From contig CALSUB010000008.1 in assembly GCA_943789425.1 (NCBI GenBank), positions 1 to 64,000 on the forward strand: DNA of 64,000 bases. Reading direction: 5' to 3'. The translations under genes and the position numbers were made by a program. Of the stretch, positions 28,615 through 37,416 are shown in pieces; within the stretch, counting starts at the first letter, position 1, and each line of letters starts with the position of its first letter. Origin of the DNA: an uncultured Luminiphilus sp. Lineage in GTDB: Bacteria; Pseudomonadota; Gammaproteobacteria; Pseudomonadales; Halieaceae. The notes under the pieces were generated by a model, which saw only the letters and a list, made by a program, of their open reading frames with translations, was not told the DNA's origin and made no database searches.

Positions 28615-28980
28615 TCATCCGCGGTCATTTTTGACAAATACCTCTAGCGTCAGCGCACCACTGTCCGGGTCATACTGCGTCACGGTGCCGCCGGCTGTGA
28701 CCGTCTCACCGACAAAGGCGGCAACACGATTGGAGTATTCGATGCCGGTAATCATGCCGGCATCGTCCAGCCATTCATCGACGATCTGATGCAACCAATC
28801 ACCCAACAATGGCCCTGCTACTACGAGGCCTGGGTAGCCCTCCACCTCAGTCGCGTAAGGCATGTCAAAGTGAATCCGATGGCCGTTCCACAGCGACGCG
28901 TTGTAGAGCATTTGCTGCACGACATCGCAATCGTGACGCCGCTCCGGGAGTGCCATGCCGATCGCCGGTTCAGGAGTCAT
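28615..28980 (-). CDS. MaoC-like hydratase subunit (hot-dog fold)
   Basis: A 121-residue half of a MaoC enoyl-CoA hydratase. YNASLWNGHRIHFDMPYA carries the hydratase motif with Asp/His of the catalytic dyad, and GYPGLVVAGPLLGDWL matches the following central helix. Its start overlaps the stop of the upstream FAS1-like dehydratase gene by four bases (28977-28980). The two small hot-dog proteins probably form a heteromer that hydrates an unsaturated acyl-CoA with a bulky side chain, as in ChsH1-ChsH2. Confidence 0.83.
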   Translation of the reverse strand: MTPEPAIGMALPERRHDCDVVQQMLYNASLWNGHRIHFDMPYATEVEGYPGLVVAGPLLGDWLHQIVDEWLDDAGMITGIEYSNRVAAFVGETVTAGGTVTQYDPDSGALTLEVFVKNDRG

Positions 28981-29432
28981 CGTAATATCCTCGTTGTCTT
29001 CTCGCTCACCACGAGCTCGCCGGCATCATTGCGGATTTCCATCATCACTTCGTAAAAAATAAGCGCACCGCTACGGCCCGCTTTTTCATAAATGTTGGAT
29101 AAAGTGCGTGTGGCGGTTAGCCAATCGCCCGGTTTGATGGGTTGGTGATATTGGATATCGAGACCACCTGCCATGGCTTTTTCCAGCGGAAACTTGGGCA
29201 GTAAGCGGTCGGTAAATACGCCGTCGGGTGACAGCGTATCGAGGGGGACGACATCCCAAAAAAGATGCAGGTGAAACAGGGGAGGCGCCACATCGCCGTC
29301 CAGATATTTCTGTAACCGGCTTCCCGTCGCCACGGCGTACTTGCGAATGTCACGGCGCGTGACGATTTCACGTTGAGGGTCAGTTTGTCGGCCAATGTGG
29401 GACAGCACCTCTGTCGAAAGCAAGCCCGTCAT
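28977..29432 (-). CDS. MaoC N-terminal (FAS1-like) dehydratase-domain subunit
   Basis: A 151-residue hot-dog protein of the N-terminal MaoC dehydratase type. TRRDIRKYAVATGSRLQKYLDGDVAPPLFHLHLFWDV and LDIQYHQPIKPGDWLTATRTLSNIYEKAGRSG... are typical, the latter including the KxGRSG turn. It usually lacks the full catalytic dyad and partners a second MaoC subunit, here the gene directly downstream. Four-base overlaps join it to the ligase gene (29429-29432) and to the second subunit (28977-28980). Confidence 0.82.
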   Translation of the reverse strand: MTGLLSTEVLSHIGRQTDPQREIVTRRDIRKYAVATGSRLQKYLDGDVAPPLFHLHLFWDVVPLDTLSPDGVFTDRLLPKFPLEKAMAGGLDIQYHQPIKPGDWLTATRTLSNIYEKAGRSGALIFYEVMMEIRNDAGELVVSEKTTRILR

Positions 29433-30985
29433 ACTTTGCGTGACTCCGTTTTCCAGTAGGGATCTCTCAGCTCTCGTTTGAGTATTTTGCCGGTCGGCGC
29501 TTTGGGCAACGCGTCAACGAAATCGACCGACTTGGGCTTTTGATAAGACGCGAGGTGCTTGCTGGCCTCGGCAATAATTTCTGCTTCAGTCGCCGCCTGG
29601 CCGGGCTTGAGTACGACAACGGCTTTCACGGCCTCGCCCCACACCTCGTCGGGCACGCCAAATACCGCTGACTCTAAGACCGCTGAATGCTGGTGGATCG
29701 CCGCCTCCACTTGCGTGCTGTAGATATTCTCGCCACCCGAGATGATCATGTCTTTGGCTCGATCCACAATGAAGACGTAGCCTTGCTCGTCCCAAACGGC
29801 AATGTCCCCCGTCCACATCCAGCCATCGCGTAGGGTTTTCTCGGTCAGGTCGGGCCGTCGCCAGTAGCCGAGCATATTGGCTTCTGAGCGGACGATGATT
29901 TCACCGGAGAGCGTTGCCATCTTTCGGTACTGGCTGGCCCTCGGGTCGACAACGCGAATCTCTGAAACAAAGCCCTCTCGTCCACAGGAGGCCAGCCGCT
30001 CGGGGTGGTCGCCCGTGACAGCACGTTGGTGATCCTCCTGCGACAGAAAGATCATGGTCATGCCTTCCGTTTGCCCGTATCCCTGAATCATCGTGCACGG
30101 GAACGCCTCGAGAGCGGCTTCGACCACAGAGCGTGGCATCGGCCCGCCGCCATATTGAAAGTTACGGAGACTACTCAAATCGTAATTCTCAAACCCTTCA
30201 ACGGCCATCATCCAGTTGATCATGGTGGTAATGCCCAAAAAGGCGGAGACCTTTTCTTGCTCGATGACTTCGAGGGCCAATTGAGCGTCAAAGTTAATTA
30301 AGACCACGGGGCAGCCATGCGCCATGTAGTTCATCGCTAAAGCAACCGGTATGTGGAACATTTGCCCGGTCAGCATGTAAACATCAGTGGGCACAATGCG
30401 CTCAGCAATCGATTGGTTGAGCATGCCCATGTAGAGGGAGTGGTGGGAGTGCAGCGCCCCTTTGGACTCCCCGGTGGTGCCGCCGGTGTAGAGAATCAAT
30501 GCCGGATCTGACCCGGTGACCTCGTCCTCGCCGATCACCGCGCCTGCAGCGGCGCCACTGATCAGTTGCTCATAATCACCGTTGGCGATCGGATGTGAAA
30601 ACGAGCGCGTGCGGAATACTTGCTTCCTTCGCAAGGCTTTCCACCAGCGTTGCATATTCCTCCGAGCCGACCAGCAGACTGGGCTCGCCGTCGCGTAAAA
30701 TTCGCGCCATCTCGAGTTCACTCAAGCGCCAGTTAAGCGGTTGCGCAATGAGGCCGCAGCGAGCGCAGGCGTAAAAACCTCCATGTATTGGATGCAGTTT
30801 TTGGAGAGGATCGCGACCCGATCACCCTTCGCCAGCCCCAGCGTGCCTCTGAACCCGTTGGCCAAGCGCTGCACACGATGATCGAGCTCACCGAAACTCA
30901 TGCGTCGGTTGTTAGGGATGTCAATGAGCGCCTCTCGAGAGGGATCGAGCGCCGCGGTTTTCGCTGGAATAAGGCCGAGATTCAT
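29429..30985 (-). CDS. Acyl-CoA ligase, class I adenylate-forming (frameshifted)
   Basis: The N-terminal frame starts at 30985 (MNLGLIPAKTAALDP...LIDIPNNRRMSFGELDHRVQRL). The frame breaks near 30753 (adding one G gives GLIAQPLNWRLSELEMARIL) and again near 30605. The long C-terminal frame has the ATP loop YTGGTTGESKGA, GYGQTEG, TGDIAVWDEQGYVFIVDRAKDMI and the catalytic Lys in KAPTGKILKREL. Joined, it is about 520 residues, the normal size of a long/medium-chain or aromatic acyl-CoA synthetase. It would activate the carboxylic acid that the MaoC, thiolase-like and DUF35 proteins of the operon then process. The specific acid is unknown. Confidence 0.87.
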
Positions 30986-30994
30986 GTCAGCGCC

Positions 30995-31408
30995 TCAATA
31001 GCCGCTGTCGAGATCAATGTGGCGTTTTACGACCCGCCAGACTCCCTCGCTTTGTTCGACGATGTCGCGATAGACGCCAGTAGTGAGCAGCTTGGTCTCG
31101 CCATGTTCTGTGGCAAAGAGCGTCAGATAGGACGTCGTGCTGATGACCCCATCAGCGACGTCAAAGAACACGTTGGTGATGTCATGCCGGCGCACATCAG
31201 TTTGTGTCGATTTGGCATTGCGGTAGAGCGCCATGATGTCTTCTCGACCCTGAAAAGGACCGACGATGTCACCACCGGCGATCTGCATGCTCATGACGGC
31301 ATCGGGAGAGAAACTGGCTTCGAGGTGATCGAGGAGGCCCTCGTCATAGTAATAGGCCATGCGAGTGAGTAACTCAGAGATGGCGAATCGGTCTTCGACT
31401 GATGGCAT
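30995..31408 (-). CDS. SnoaL-like / NTF2-fold protein
   Basis: A 137-residue protein: MPSVEDRFAISELLTRMAYYYDEGLLDHLEASFSPDAV is the start of the NTF2-like cone fold typical of SnoaL-4 proteins, with IVGPFQGREDIMALY and SYLTLFATEHGETKLLTTGVYRDIV. Start 31408 is preferred to 31453 because AAGGA lies eight bases upstream. It is the first gene of the catabolic operon ending at 25606. Related proteins include ring-hydroxylating dioxygenase beta-like folds and isomerases/cyclases, so an enzymatic or accessory role for the Rieske oxygenase at the operon's end is possible but unproven. Confidence 0.8.
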   Translation of the reverse strand: MPSVEDRFAISELLTRMAYYYDEGLLDHLEASFSPDAVMSMQIAGGDIVGPFQGREDIMALYRNAKSTQTDVRRHDITNVFFDVADGVISTTSYLTLFATEHGETKLLTTGVYRDIVEQSEGVWRVVKRHIDLDSGY

Positions 31409-31622
31409 GATGTGAATCCTTAGCAGGTAGCGGTATGCTTCTGTTTGGCGCATCGAGCGCTGTTTACTTGTTTAGAACAAGCCGTTCATGCACTGTAGGC
31501 CATCAGACCCGCTGAGGATCAACCGTTTCTAGAGTTTTGATCCCCGCGGAACGCTCACGGTGGTGGGCATTATTGTCACAAGCCGGTAGTGTTAAGTTTA
31601 TCGCCGAGATATCGATGAAAGG

Positions 31623-33131
31623 ATGCACGTTATCAATTGGACCGTAACCGTGTTGCTTGCGCTACTCCTCGTGGCTTGTGGCGGAGGGAGTGGCGGGAGT
31701 ACTGCTCCTCAGCCAGCTCCACCCCCAACCCCTGCGCCGCCAGACGGCAATGGTGCCGGAGAAGACAGTTCCGGCGATATTGATTTGACTGATGCGTGTG
31801 AAGTGCCCACTCAAATCGATTTTGTTGAGGCCGTTACCGACAGCTGGTACCTCTGGTACGACGAAATGGCGACCGTGGATAAGTCTGACTATGACTCAGC
31901 GCAAGCGTATCTCGATGCTCGTCTGCAGCCATTGATCAACGAAGGTCGCGATCGCGGTTTTTCGTATATGACAACGATTACCGAAGACGAAACCAGTATT
32001 GGCTCAGGAGCTTACGTGGGTTTTGGGTTTCGTACGGCGTCAGAGGGTGCTCGCCTGTTTATCATCGACGTGTTTGAAAGCGGGCCAGCCTGGGCGGCGG
32101 GTGTGCGAAGGGGAATGGAGCTGATCGCCGTCAATACGGGTCAAGAATTTGAAACGCTTGAGGCCCTGCGTGATCGCGAGGCCACCAATGAAGAGATTTT
32201 TGGTCCGCGGGAAGTGGGGGTGGTTCGAGACTTCAGATTCCTGCAGACCGGAGCGGTCACAGAGCTCACGGTAGCCAAGGCTGAGCTTGCCCCGCCGGCG
32301 TTGGCGGGCGAACCGCTCCTAATCGAACGCTCTGGTCTGTCGCCGGTGGGGTACCTGCACCTTCGCCAATTTATTGATGCGGCCATCACGCCCGCGGAGG
32401 GTTTTTCATCTCTCGCTGACGCGACTGAGTTGTTTAAAGAGGCGAGTGTCACAGACCTTATTATTGATCTTCGCTATAACGGAGGCGGTCTGTTAAGGGT
32501 GGCCGATACCATGATGGATTTATTGGCGGGTATTACGGCGACGGGTGATCCCTCCTATAAGATTCAGGTCAACGATCTTCATCCCGATTTTAATGAGGAT
32601 ACCGGTTATTGGGGCCTCTTTGACGAGTTGCCCGAGACGTTTTCGCCTCTGCGTATCGCGTTCATTACCTCTCGCTCCACGGCCTCTGCCAGTGAGCTGG
32701 TGATCAATGGTTTGGATCCGCATGTCGAGGCTGTGATGATTGGAGAGAATACCTACGGTAAGCAGGTTGGTCAGGGACGCTGGGATATGCATGCGGCCAT
32801 CGAAGGCCTCGAACGTGCTGACTGTGATGTTGCTTTGCGACTGACTGCGTTTGAGCTTGTCAACGGCGAAAACCAGGGTGGATATCACCAGGTGGGGCTA
32901 GACGGGACGGGTCGATTTACGCTCTGCTCAGCCAAGGACGATATTTTTAGTGCGCTGGGAGACCCGGAGGAAACCCTCGTCGCCACGGCACTGAATTGGT
33001 TTGCCGATGGGACTTGTCCTCAAACGGTCTCTGCCAATCGATCTTCGCCGCAGGCGAGGCTGAGAGTCGGACTGGCCCCTTGGCTGGCTGCGGAATATAT
33101 TCCAGAGCGAAGGGATGATAACCTCAGATAG
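31623..33131 (+). CDS. S41-family (C-terminal processing-like) peptidase lipoprotein
   Basis: A 502-residue lipoprotein: the leader ends LLLVAC, followed by a Gly/Ser and Pro-rich linker (about residues 20-50). A helical part and a PDZ-like domain (AYVGFGFRTASEGARLFIIDVFESGPAWAAGVRRGMELI) come next. The S41 catalytic domain has LIIDLRYNGGG, STASASELVINGL with the nucleophilic Ser, and TYGKQVGQ with the general-base Lys. It would degrade or process proteins in the periplasm or at the outer membrane. It is divergent from the 31.4 kb operon, 215 bases away. Known relatives often accompany polymer or lipoprotein turnover. Confidence 0.9.
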   Translation: MHVINWTVTVLLALLLVACGGGSGGSTAPQPAPPPTPAPPDGNGAGEDSSGDIDLTDACEVPTQIDFVEAVTDSWYLWYDEMATVDKSDYDSAQAYLDARLQPLINEGRDRGFSYMTTITEDETSIGSGAYVGFGFRTASEGARLFIIDVFESGPAWAAGVRRGMELIAVNTGQEFETLEALRDREATNEEIFGPREVGVVRDFRFLQTGAVTELTVAKAELAPPALAGEPLLIERSGLSPVGYLHLRQFIDAAITPAEGFSSLADATELFKEASVTDLIIDLRYNGGGLLRVADTMMDLLAGITATGDPSYKIQVNDLHPDFNEDTGYWGLFDELPETFSPLRIAFITSRSTASASELVINGLDPHVEAVMIGENTYGKQVGQGRWDMHAAIEGLERADCDVALRLTAFELVNGENQGGYHQVGLDGTGRFTLCSAKDDIFSALGDPEETLVATALNWFADGTCPQTVSANRSSPQARLRVGLAPWLAAEYIPERRDDNLR

Positions 33132-33203
33132 CACCATTTCTGAATCGCTCTTTGACGGGCATAGACATAACGGTCGAGCAGGCCGGAATAGGACTAACCA
33201 ATA

Positions 33204-33884
33204 ATGAATGATGCTGCAGGCCTTGATGAGCTGTTTCAGAAACTTGTCGACCGACGCCGCTCCACTCGGGATTTCAAGCCGGACCCCGTCCCGCGTGAAG
33301 TTATTGAAGCCGTTTTGTGTCATGCCCAACGTGCACCGAGCAACTGTAATACCCAGCCATGGTTTGTTCACGTTGTCACCGGCGAGACGTTGGAGCAACT
33401 TCGCACTGAACTGCCGGCGAAATTTGCGGCGGGTGACATCGCGCTCGATTTTCCCTACGACGGCCAGTACGACGGTGTGTACAAGGAGCGTCAGTACGCT
33501 TCGGCGACGGCATTATACGATTCGTTGGACATCAGTCGAGACGAAAAGGCCGCGCGCAATAACTGGTTCATGCGCAACTTTACGTTCTTCGATGCGCCCG
33601 CCGTTGCTTTTTTTACCCTGCCTTCACAGTTCGGTCTGCGCGAGGCCTGTGATCTTGGGATGTATGCGCAAACCGTTATGCTGGGCTTGGTAGCACATGG
33701 ATTAGGATCTTGCCCGCAGACGTCCTTGGGCTTTATGGCCAATGTGATCCGACCTGCCTTGGGCTTGGGCGATCACGAAAAGCTGATGTTCGGTTTGTCG
33801 TTTGGCTATCCGACAGCGGCCCCGGTGAATCAGGTGCAAACAGAGCGGGCTGCCTTACAAGACGTCGTCACATTTCATGGGTGA
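33204..33884 (+). CDS. Nitroreductase-family FMN oxidoreductase
   Basis: A 226-residue FMN enzyme. RRSTRDFKPDPVPREVIEAVL and RAPSNCNTQPWFVHVV are the N-terminal signatures that bind FMN, and AHGLGSCPQTSLG plus LMFGLSFGYPTAAP the later part of the fold. AGGA lies about ten bases before the ATG. It would use NAD(P)H to reduce nitro compounds, quinones or another electron acceptor. Follows the S41 peptidase by about 70 bases on the same strand. Substrate not predictable. Confidence 0.88.
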   Translation: MNDAAGLDELFQKLVDRRRSTRDFKPDPVPREVIEAVLCHAQRAPSNCNTQPWFVHVVTGETLEQLRTELPAKFAAGDIALDFPYDGQYDGVYKERQYASATALYDSLDISRDEKAARNNWFMRNFTFFDAPAVAFFTLPSQFGLREACDLGMYAQTVMLGLVAHGLGSCPQTSLGFMANVIRPALGLGDHEKLMFGLSFGYPTAAPVNQVQTERAALQDVVTFHG

Positions 33885-33924
33885 CCCCAGCGGTTTGATT
33901 GCAACCGCGCTCATCCCTGTGCTG

Positions 33925-35040
33925 TCAGGCGTCGTTGCGCGGAGCGGGCAAGAACTCGGTGATGTTGAGGTTAAAGCCAGATAGGGCGTTAAAGTGCAGC
34001 GGTGCCGACATCAGCTGTAAGTCGCTCAGCCCTAGATGCCTCAGAATTTGTGCCCCAGTACCAATTAATCGGTAATTTTGAGGCGGAGCTGGGCGTTGTT
34101 CGGCGTGGAGTAATTGTCCCAAGTCTTCGAGGATGGTGGCGGGCGTCTCAGTGCCTCCGAGCAACACCACCGCGCCGCATCCTTGTTGGGCGACGTGCGC
34201 CATCGCTGCGCGATAAGACCATCCTGAGGGTTGATCCTTGCCCAGTTGGGTGCCTAAGAGATCCCTCAGGGTATTAACGGGTTGCACTCGCACGGGCACT
34301 GAACCAGCTTCCAGCAAATTACCTAGAGTGAGGGCAAAGTGCAGAGTATCGTCTAGCAGATCTCGAAAAGTGTGGAGTCGAAATAATCCCCACTCGGTGT
34401 GCACTGAATCCTCACTGTGGAGCTCAATTGACTGTTCGTGCAGCGACCGATACTCAATGAGGTCGGCAATTGTGCCCATATTCAGTTGGTGCGCTTTTGC
34501 GAACACTTCGAGCTGAGGTCGCCGTGCCATGGTGCCATCAGGATTCATAATCTCAACGATCACGGCCGCGGGTGCTAAACCGGCCATTCTGGCAAGATCG
34601 ACACCGGCTTCGGTGTGGCCGGCACGCTTGAGGACGCCGCCAGGTTTGGCCACCAGTGGGAAAATATGTCCCGGTTGAGTGATATCGCGAGGCGCAGCGT
34701 TCTCAGCGACTGCCTGCAAAATGGTATGTGCGCGTTGTGCCGCGCTGACGCCCGGGCTGATTTGCTCAGTCGCGTCAATCGAGATCGTGAAATTGGTCTC
34801 ATGCTGCGAGCGATTGTCGCGCACCATTAATGGCAGATTGAGCTGCCGAGCGCGCTCCGCAGTGATTGGCATACAAATTAAACCGCAGGCTTCGGCCGCG
34901 AAAAAATTGATGATCTCCGGTGTGACTTTCTCCGCCGCAATGATGAGATCGCCCTCGTTCTCTCGATCTTCATCATCCATGAGAATGACCATGCGGCCAG
35001 CACCGATATCATCGAGTAGCGTTGGGATATCACTCAGCAT
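33925..35040 (-). CDS. ribB: 3,4-dihydroxy-2-butanone 4-phosphate synthase with degenerate GTP cyclohydrolase II domain
   Basis: A 371-residue protein. The N-terminal 200 residues are Rib[74 protein letters not shown] and the HTEA active site. They convert ribulose 5-phosphate to the four-carbon unit of riboflavin. The C-terminal half aligns with RibA but lacks the Zn-binding Cys set (no C-x2-GDVF...CxC region), so it is probably inactive, as in RibBX proteins of other proteobacteria. It lies 21 bases behind the thiolase gene on the same strand, so an operon is likely. Confidence 0.92.
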   Translation of the reverse strand: MLSDIPTLLDDIGAGRMVILMDDEDRENEGDLIIAAEKVTPEIINFFAAEACGLICMPITAERARQLNLPLMVRDNRSQHETNFTISIDATEQISPGVSAAQRAHTILQAVAENAAPRDITQPGHIFPLVAKPGGVLKRAGHTEAGVDLARMAGLAPAAVIVEIMNPDGTMARRPQLEVFAKAHQLNMGTIADLIEYRSLHEQSIELHSEDSVHTEWGLFRLHTFRDLLDDTLHFALTLGNLLEAGSVPVRVQPVNTLRDLLGTQLGKDQPSGWSYRAAMAHVAQQGCGAVVLLGGTETPATILEDLGQLLHAEQRPAPPQNYRLIGTGAQILRHLGLSDLQLMSAPLHFNALSGFNLNITEFLPAPRNDA

Positions 35041-35061
35041 GACCGCCTCTTCGCGCCGGGC

Positions 35062-36237
35062 TTAGACGAGTTCAATCGCGACAGCGGTGGCTTCACCACC
35101 ACCGATGCAGAGCGCGGCAACACCGCGTTTTTTGCCGTAATGCTCGAGGGCATGCATCAGCGTCACGATAATGCGGGAGCCCGTTGAGCCAATGGGGTGC
35201 CCCTGGGCGCAGGCGCCACCGTGGACGTTGACGCAGGCGGGGTCGAGTTTCAGTGCATCCATAGTCAGCATCGTGACCATGGCAAAGGCTTCGTTGATCT
35301 CCCACAAATCAACGTCTGCGACGGTCCAGCCCGCTTTGGCGAGCACGTCCTCAGCCGCACCAATGGGCGCGAGTGTGAAGGCTTCTGGTGCCAAGCTGTT
35401 GCGAGAATGCGCCACGATGCGCGCTCTGGCAGTCAAGCCATGCGCTTCGACTGCTGCCTCGCTGGCCAATAGCAATGCACTGGCGCCATCCGAAATGGAG
35501 CTCGAATTGGCGGGCGTAATCGTGCCGTTCTCGGCAAATGCCGGCCGCAGCTGGGGGATTTTTTCGAGATTTGCTTTATGGGGTTGTTCGTCGACAGAGA
35601 CAGTGTGCTCTCCACGGCGCGTGCGAATCGTTACCGGGGCAATTTCTTTCTGATTCAGCCCGTCATCGATCGCTCGCTGCGCTCGAGTCAGACTTTCAAT
35701 GGCAAAAGCATCCATGCCCTCTCGGGTCAGACCATGCTCGTCTGCGGTTTTTTGCGCAAAGGTGCCCATCGCCGCGCCAGTGTAGGCATCTTCCAGACCA
35801 TCGATAAACATGTGATCGTAGAGTTTGGTGTGTCCAAGACGCTGTCCCTTGCGACCGGTCAGCAGTACCTGTGGCGCATTAGACATGCTCTCTAGCCCGC
35901 CACTGATCACCAGTTGATTGGTGCCGGCGGCAATACTGTCAACGGCAAAGATCGTGGCTTGCATGCCACTGCCGCAGGCTTTATTGACGGTGACGGCGCC
36001 TGTTGTATCAGGGATGCCTGCTGCCAACATAGCTTGTCGAGCCGGGCATTGCTTGAGCCCCGCGGGGAGCACGCAGCCCATGAAGACCTCATCAATAGCC
36101 GCAGCAGGTGCTTGGGTATTAGCGAGCGTCGCAGCAATGGCGCTGGTGCCGAGCTCGGTTGCTGATGCGTCAGCTAAGTCACCCAAAAGTGCACCCATTG
36201 GGGTACGGGCACCGTTAATGATCAGTACGTCAGCCAT
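35062..36237 (-). CDS. Acetyl-CoA C-acetyltransferase (thiolase)
   Basis: A complete 391-residue thiolase. The acyl-carrying Cys lies in [11 protein letters not shown] (about residue 90), [17 protein letters not shown] carries the conserved His, and CIGGGEATA the second catalytic Cys near the end. It would condense or cleave acyl-CoA and acetyl-CoA in fatty-acid or polyhydroxyalkanoate metabolism. Its length and all signature residues are normal, in contrast to the broken thiolase-like gene at 27.4-28.6 kb. It is followed by ribB after 21 bases. Confidence 0.93.
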   Translation of the reverse strand: MADVLIINGARTPMGALLGDLADASATELGTSAIAATLANTQAPAAAIDEVFMGCVLPAGLKQCPARQAMLAAGIPDTTGAVTVNKACGSGMQATIFAVDSIAAGTNQLVISGGLESMSNAPQVLLTGRKGQRLGHTKLYDHMFIDGLEDAYTGAAMGTFAQKTADEHGLTREGMDAFAIESLTRAQRAIDDGLNQKEIAPVTIRTRRGEHTVSVDEQPHKANLEKIPQLRPAFAENGTITPANSSSISDGASALLLASEAAVEAHGLTARARIVAHSRNSLAPEAFTLAPIGAAEDVLAKAGWTVADVDLWEINEAFAMVTMLTMDALKLDPACVNVHGGACAQGHPIGSTGSRIIVTLMHALEHYGKKRGVAALCIGGGEATAVAIELV

Positions 36238-36299
36238 GGTCTCGATCTCAAATCACACAGGGCTGGGCATTTAGCCCGAACTGTGGCGGCCCTGCAAGT

Positions 36300-37313
36300 T
36301 CAGTCTGATGGGGGATGTGGCGCGAAGGCTTTTTCGCGAACCGCGATGCGATAACCGCTTGGCGTCAATCCGGTTTGTTCTCGGAACATGCGTGTGAAGT
36401 GCGAGGCATCGGTCAGGCCCACTGCATGGCCTATTTCCATGATGGATAAATTGGTCCGGCGGAGCAGCGCTTGCGCTTCATCTAACCGCCGTTGCTGGCG
36501 ATACTCGGTCATTGACACGCCGGTGGCGGCACTAAAGCGTCGCGCGAGGGTTCGTGCACTGACGCCTAGCTTTTGCGCCATGTCTTGTAACGGCATGACC
36601 GATCGAAGATCTCTGCTGATCTCGATTTGCGCATCGACGATTAACTCATCGCCGTGCAAGTCCCTCGGTGCACCGACTGGAGAGGGCGAGAAGCGCTGAC
36701 GAATTTCGGGCGAAAATTGATTCTCGATGTGGCGCGCCACTCGCGGCGAAAAAATTTGGCCACATAAATAGACCATGAGGTCAGCGACAGAATTGACGCT
36801 GCTGACACAGAACACCTGATCCGATTGTGTGATCAGCTGCTCGCGTTCTAATTGCACCAGCGGATAGCGCTTTTTGAAGTGATCGAACCAGTGCCAGTGT
36901 GTCGTGGCTGAGCGCCCATTCATTTGCCCTGTGGCGGCCAGTAAAAAGCTACCTGACCCAATACTGACCGTGAGCCCTCGTTTGCTCAGGTGTTGAGTGA
37001 TCACCGCGATGTGTCTTGGGTTTTTTTGCAGCACACGATGCGGCTGCCTCCAGATCGCCGGGATGATCAATAGATTTGCTTCGGTGAGGGCATCGAATGA
37101 ATCGGTCAATACGGTGAGTCCACTTTGTAATGTGAGCGGCCCCCCTTTGTCGCTGAAACACTGAAAGCTCAGCGATTGCTGAGCACCGCGGCCAAGCGCC
37201 TGTGCGGCACCCGCCAATATTTCCATGGGGAGCGTAATGGAGGAGGCCAAAATATCCTCATGGAGCAGCGCTGCAACGCGAAAAGTCGCCGTCTTATTTG
37301 TCTTTTTACGCAT
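36300..37313 (-). CDS. GlxA-family AraC-type transcriptional regulator
   Basis: About 337 residues. The N-terminal DJ-1/PfpI domain (RVAALLHEDILASSITLPMEIL...GLTVSIGSGSFLLAATGQMNGRSATTHWHW) replaces the usual arabinose-binding domain. The C-terminal AraC domain has two helix-turn-helix units, DMAQKLGVSARTLARRFSAATGVS and IMEIGHAVGLTDASHFTRMFREQTGLTP. Start 37313 (MRKK) is preferred to 37334 because the latter would lie inside the AT-rich palindrome at 37314-37339, which sits at the divergent promoter shared with fabY. It may regulate itself and fabY. Confidence 0.88.
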   Translation of the reverse strand: MRKKTNKTATFRVAALLHEDILASSITLPMEILAGAAQALGRGAQQSLSFQCFSDKGGPLTLQSGLTVLTDSFDALTEANLLIIPAIWRQPHRVLQKNPRHIAVITQHLSKRGLTVSIGSGSFLLAATGQMNGRSATTHWHWFDHFKKRYPLVQLEREQLITQSDQVFCVSSVNSVADLMVYLCGQIFSPRVARHIENQFSPEIRQRFSPSPVGAPRDLHGDELIVDAQIEISRDLRSVMPLQDMAQKLGVSARTLARRFSAATGVSMTEYRQQRRLDEAQALLRRTNLSIMEIGHAVGLTDASHFTRMFREQTGLTPSGYRIAVREKAFAPHPPSD

Positions 37314-37339
37314 AATATATGACTGTATACGCATATATT
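37314..37339. promoter_or_regulatory. Inverted repeat, candidate operator between regulator and fabY
   Basis: AATATATG, ten bases, CATATATT: perfect 8-bp arms, AT-rich. It lies directly upstream of the regulator start (37313, minus strand) and about 80 bases before fabY (37417, plus strand). The position fits an operator for the adjacent GlxA-type regulator, or a shared promoter element. It is inferred from position and symmetry only. Confidence 0.5.
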
Positions 37340-37416
37340 AATTGTCTGTCGAGGGTACACTGCGTGCCACAACCCAACCACGGTCGGTGGGTGCTCATGA
37401 GAAAGGTGGATGCAAT

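Noticed and set aside
35041-35061. FMN riboswitch upstream of ribB
   Set aside because: Only 21 bases separate ribB from the thiolase stop; there is no room for an aptamer.
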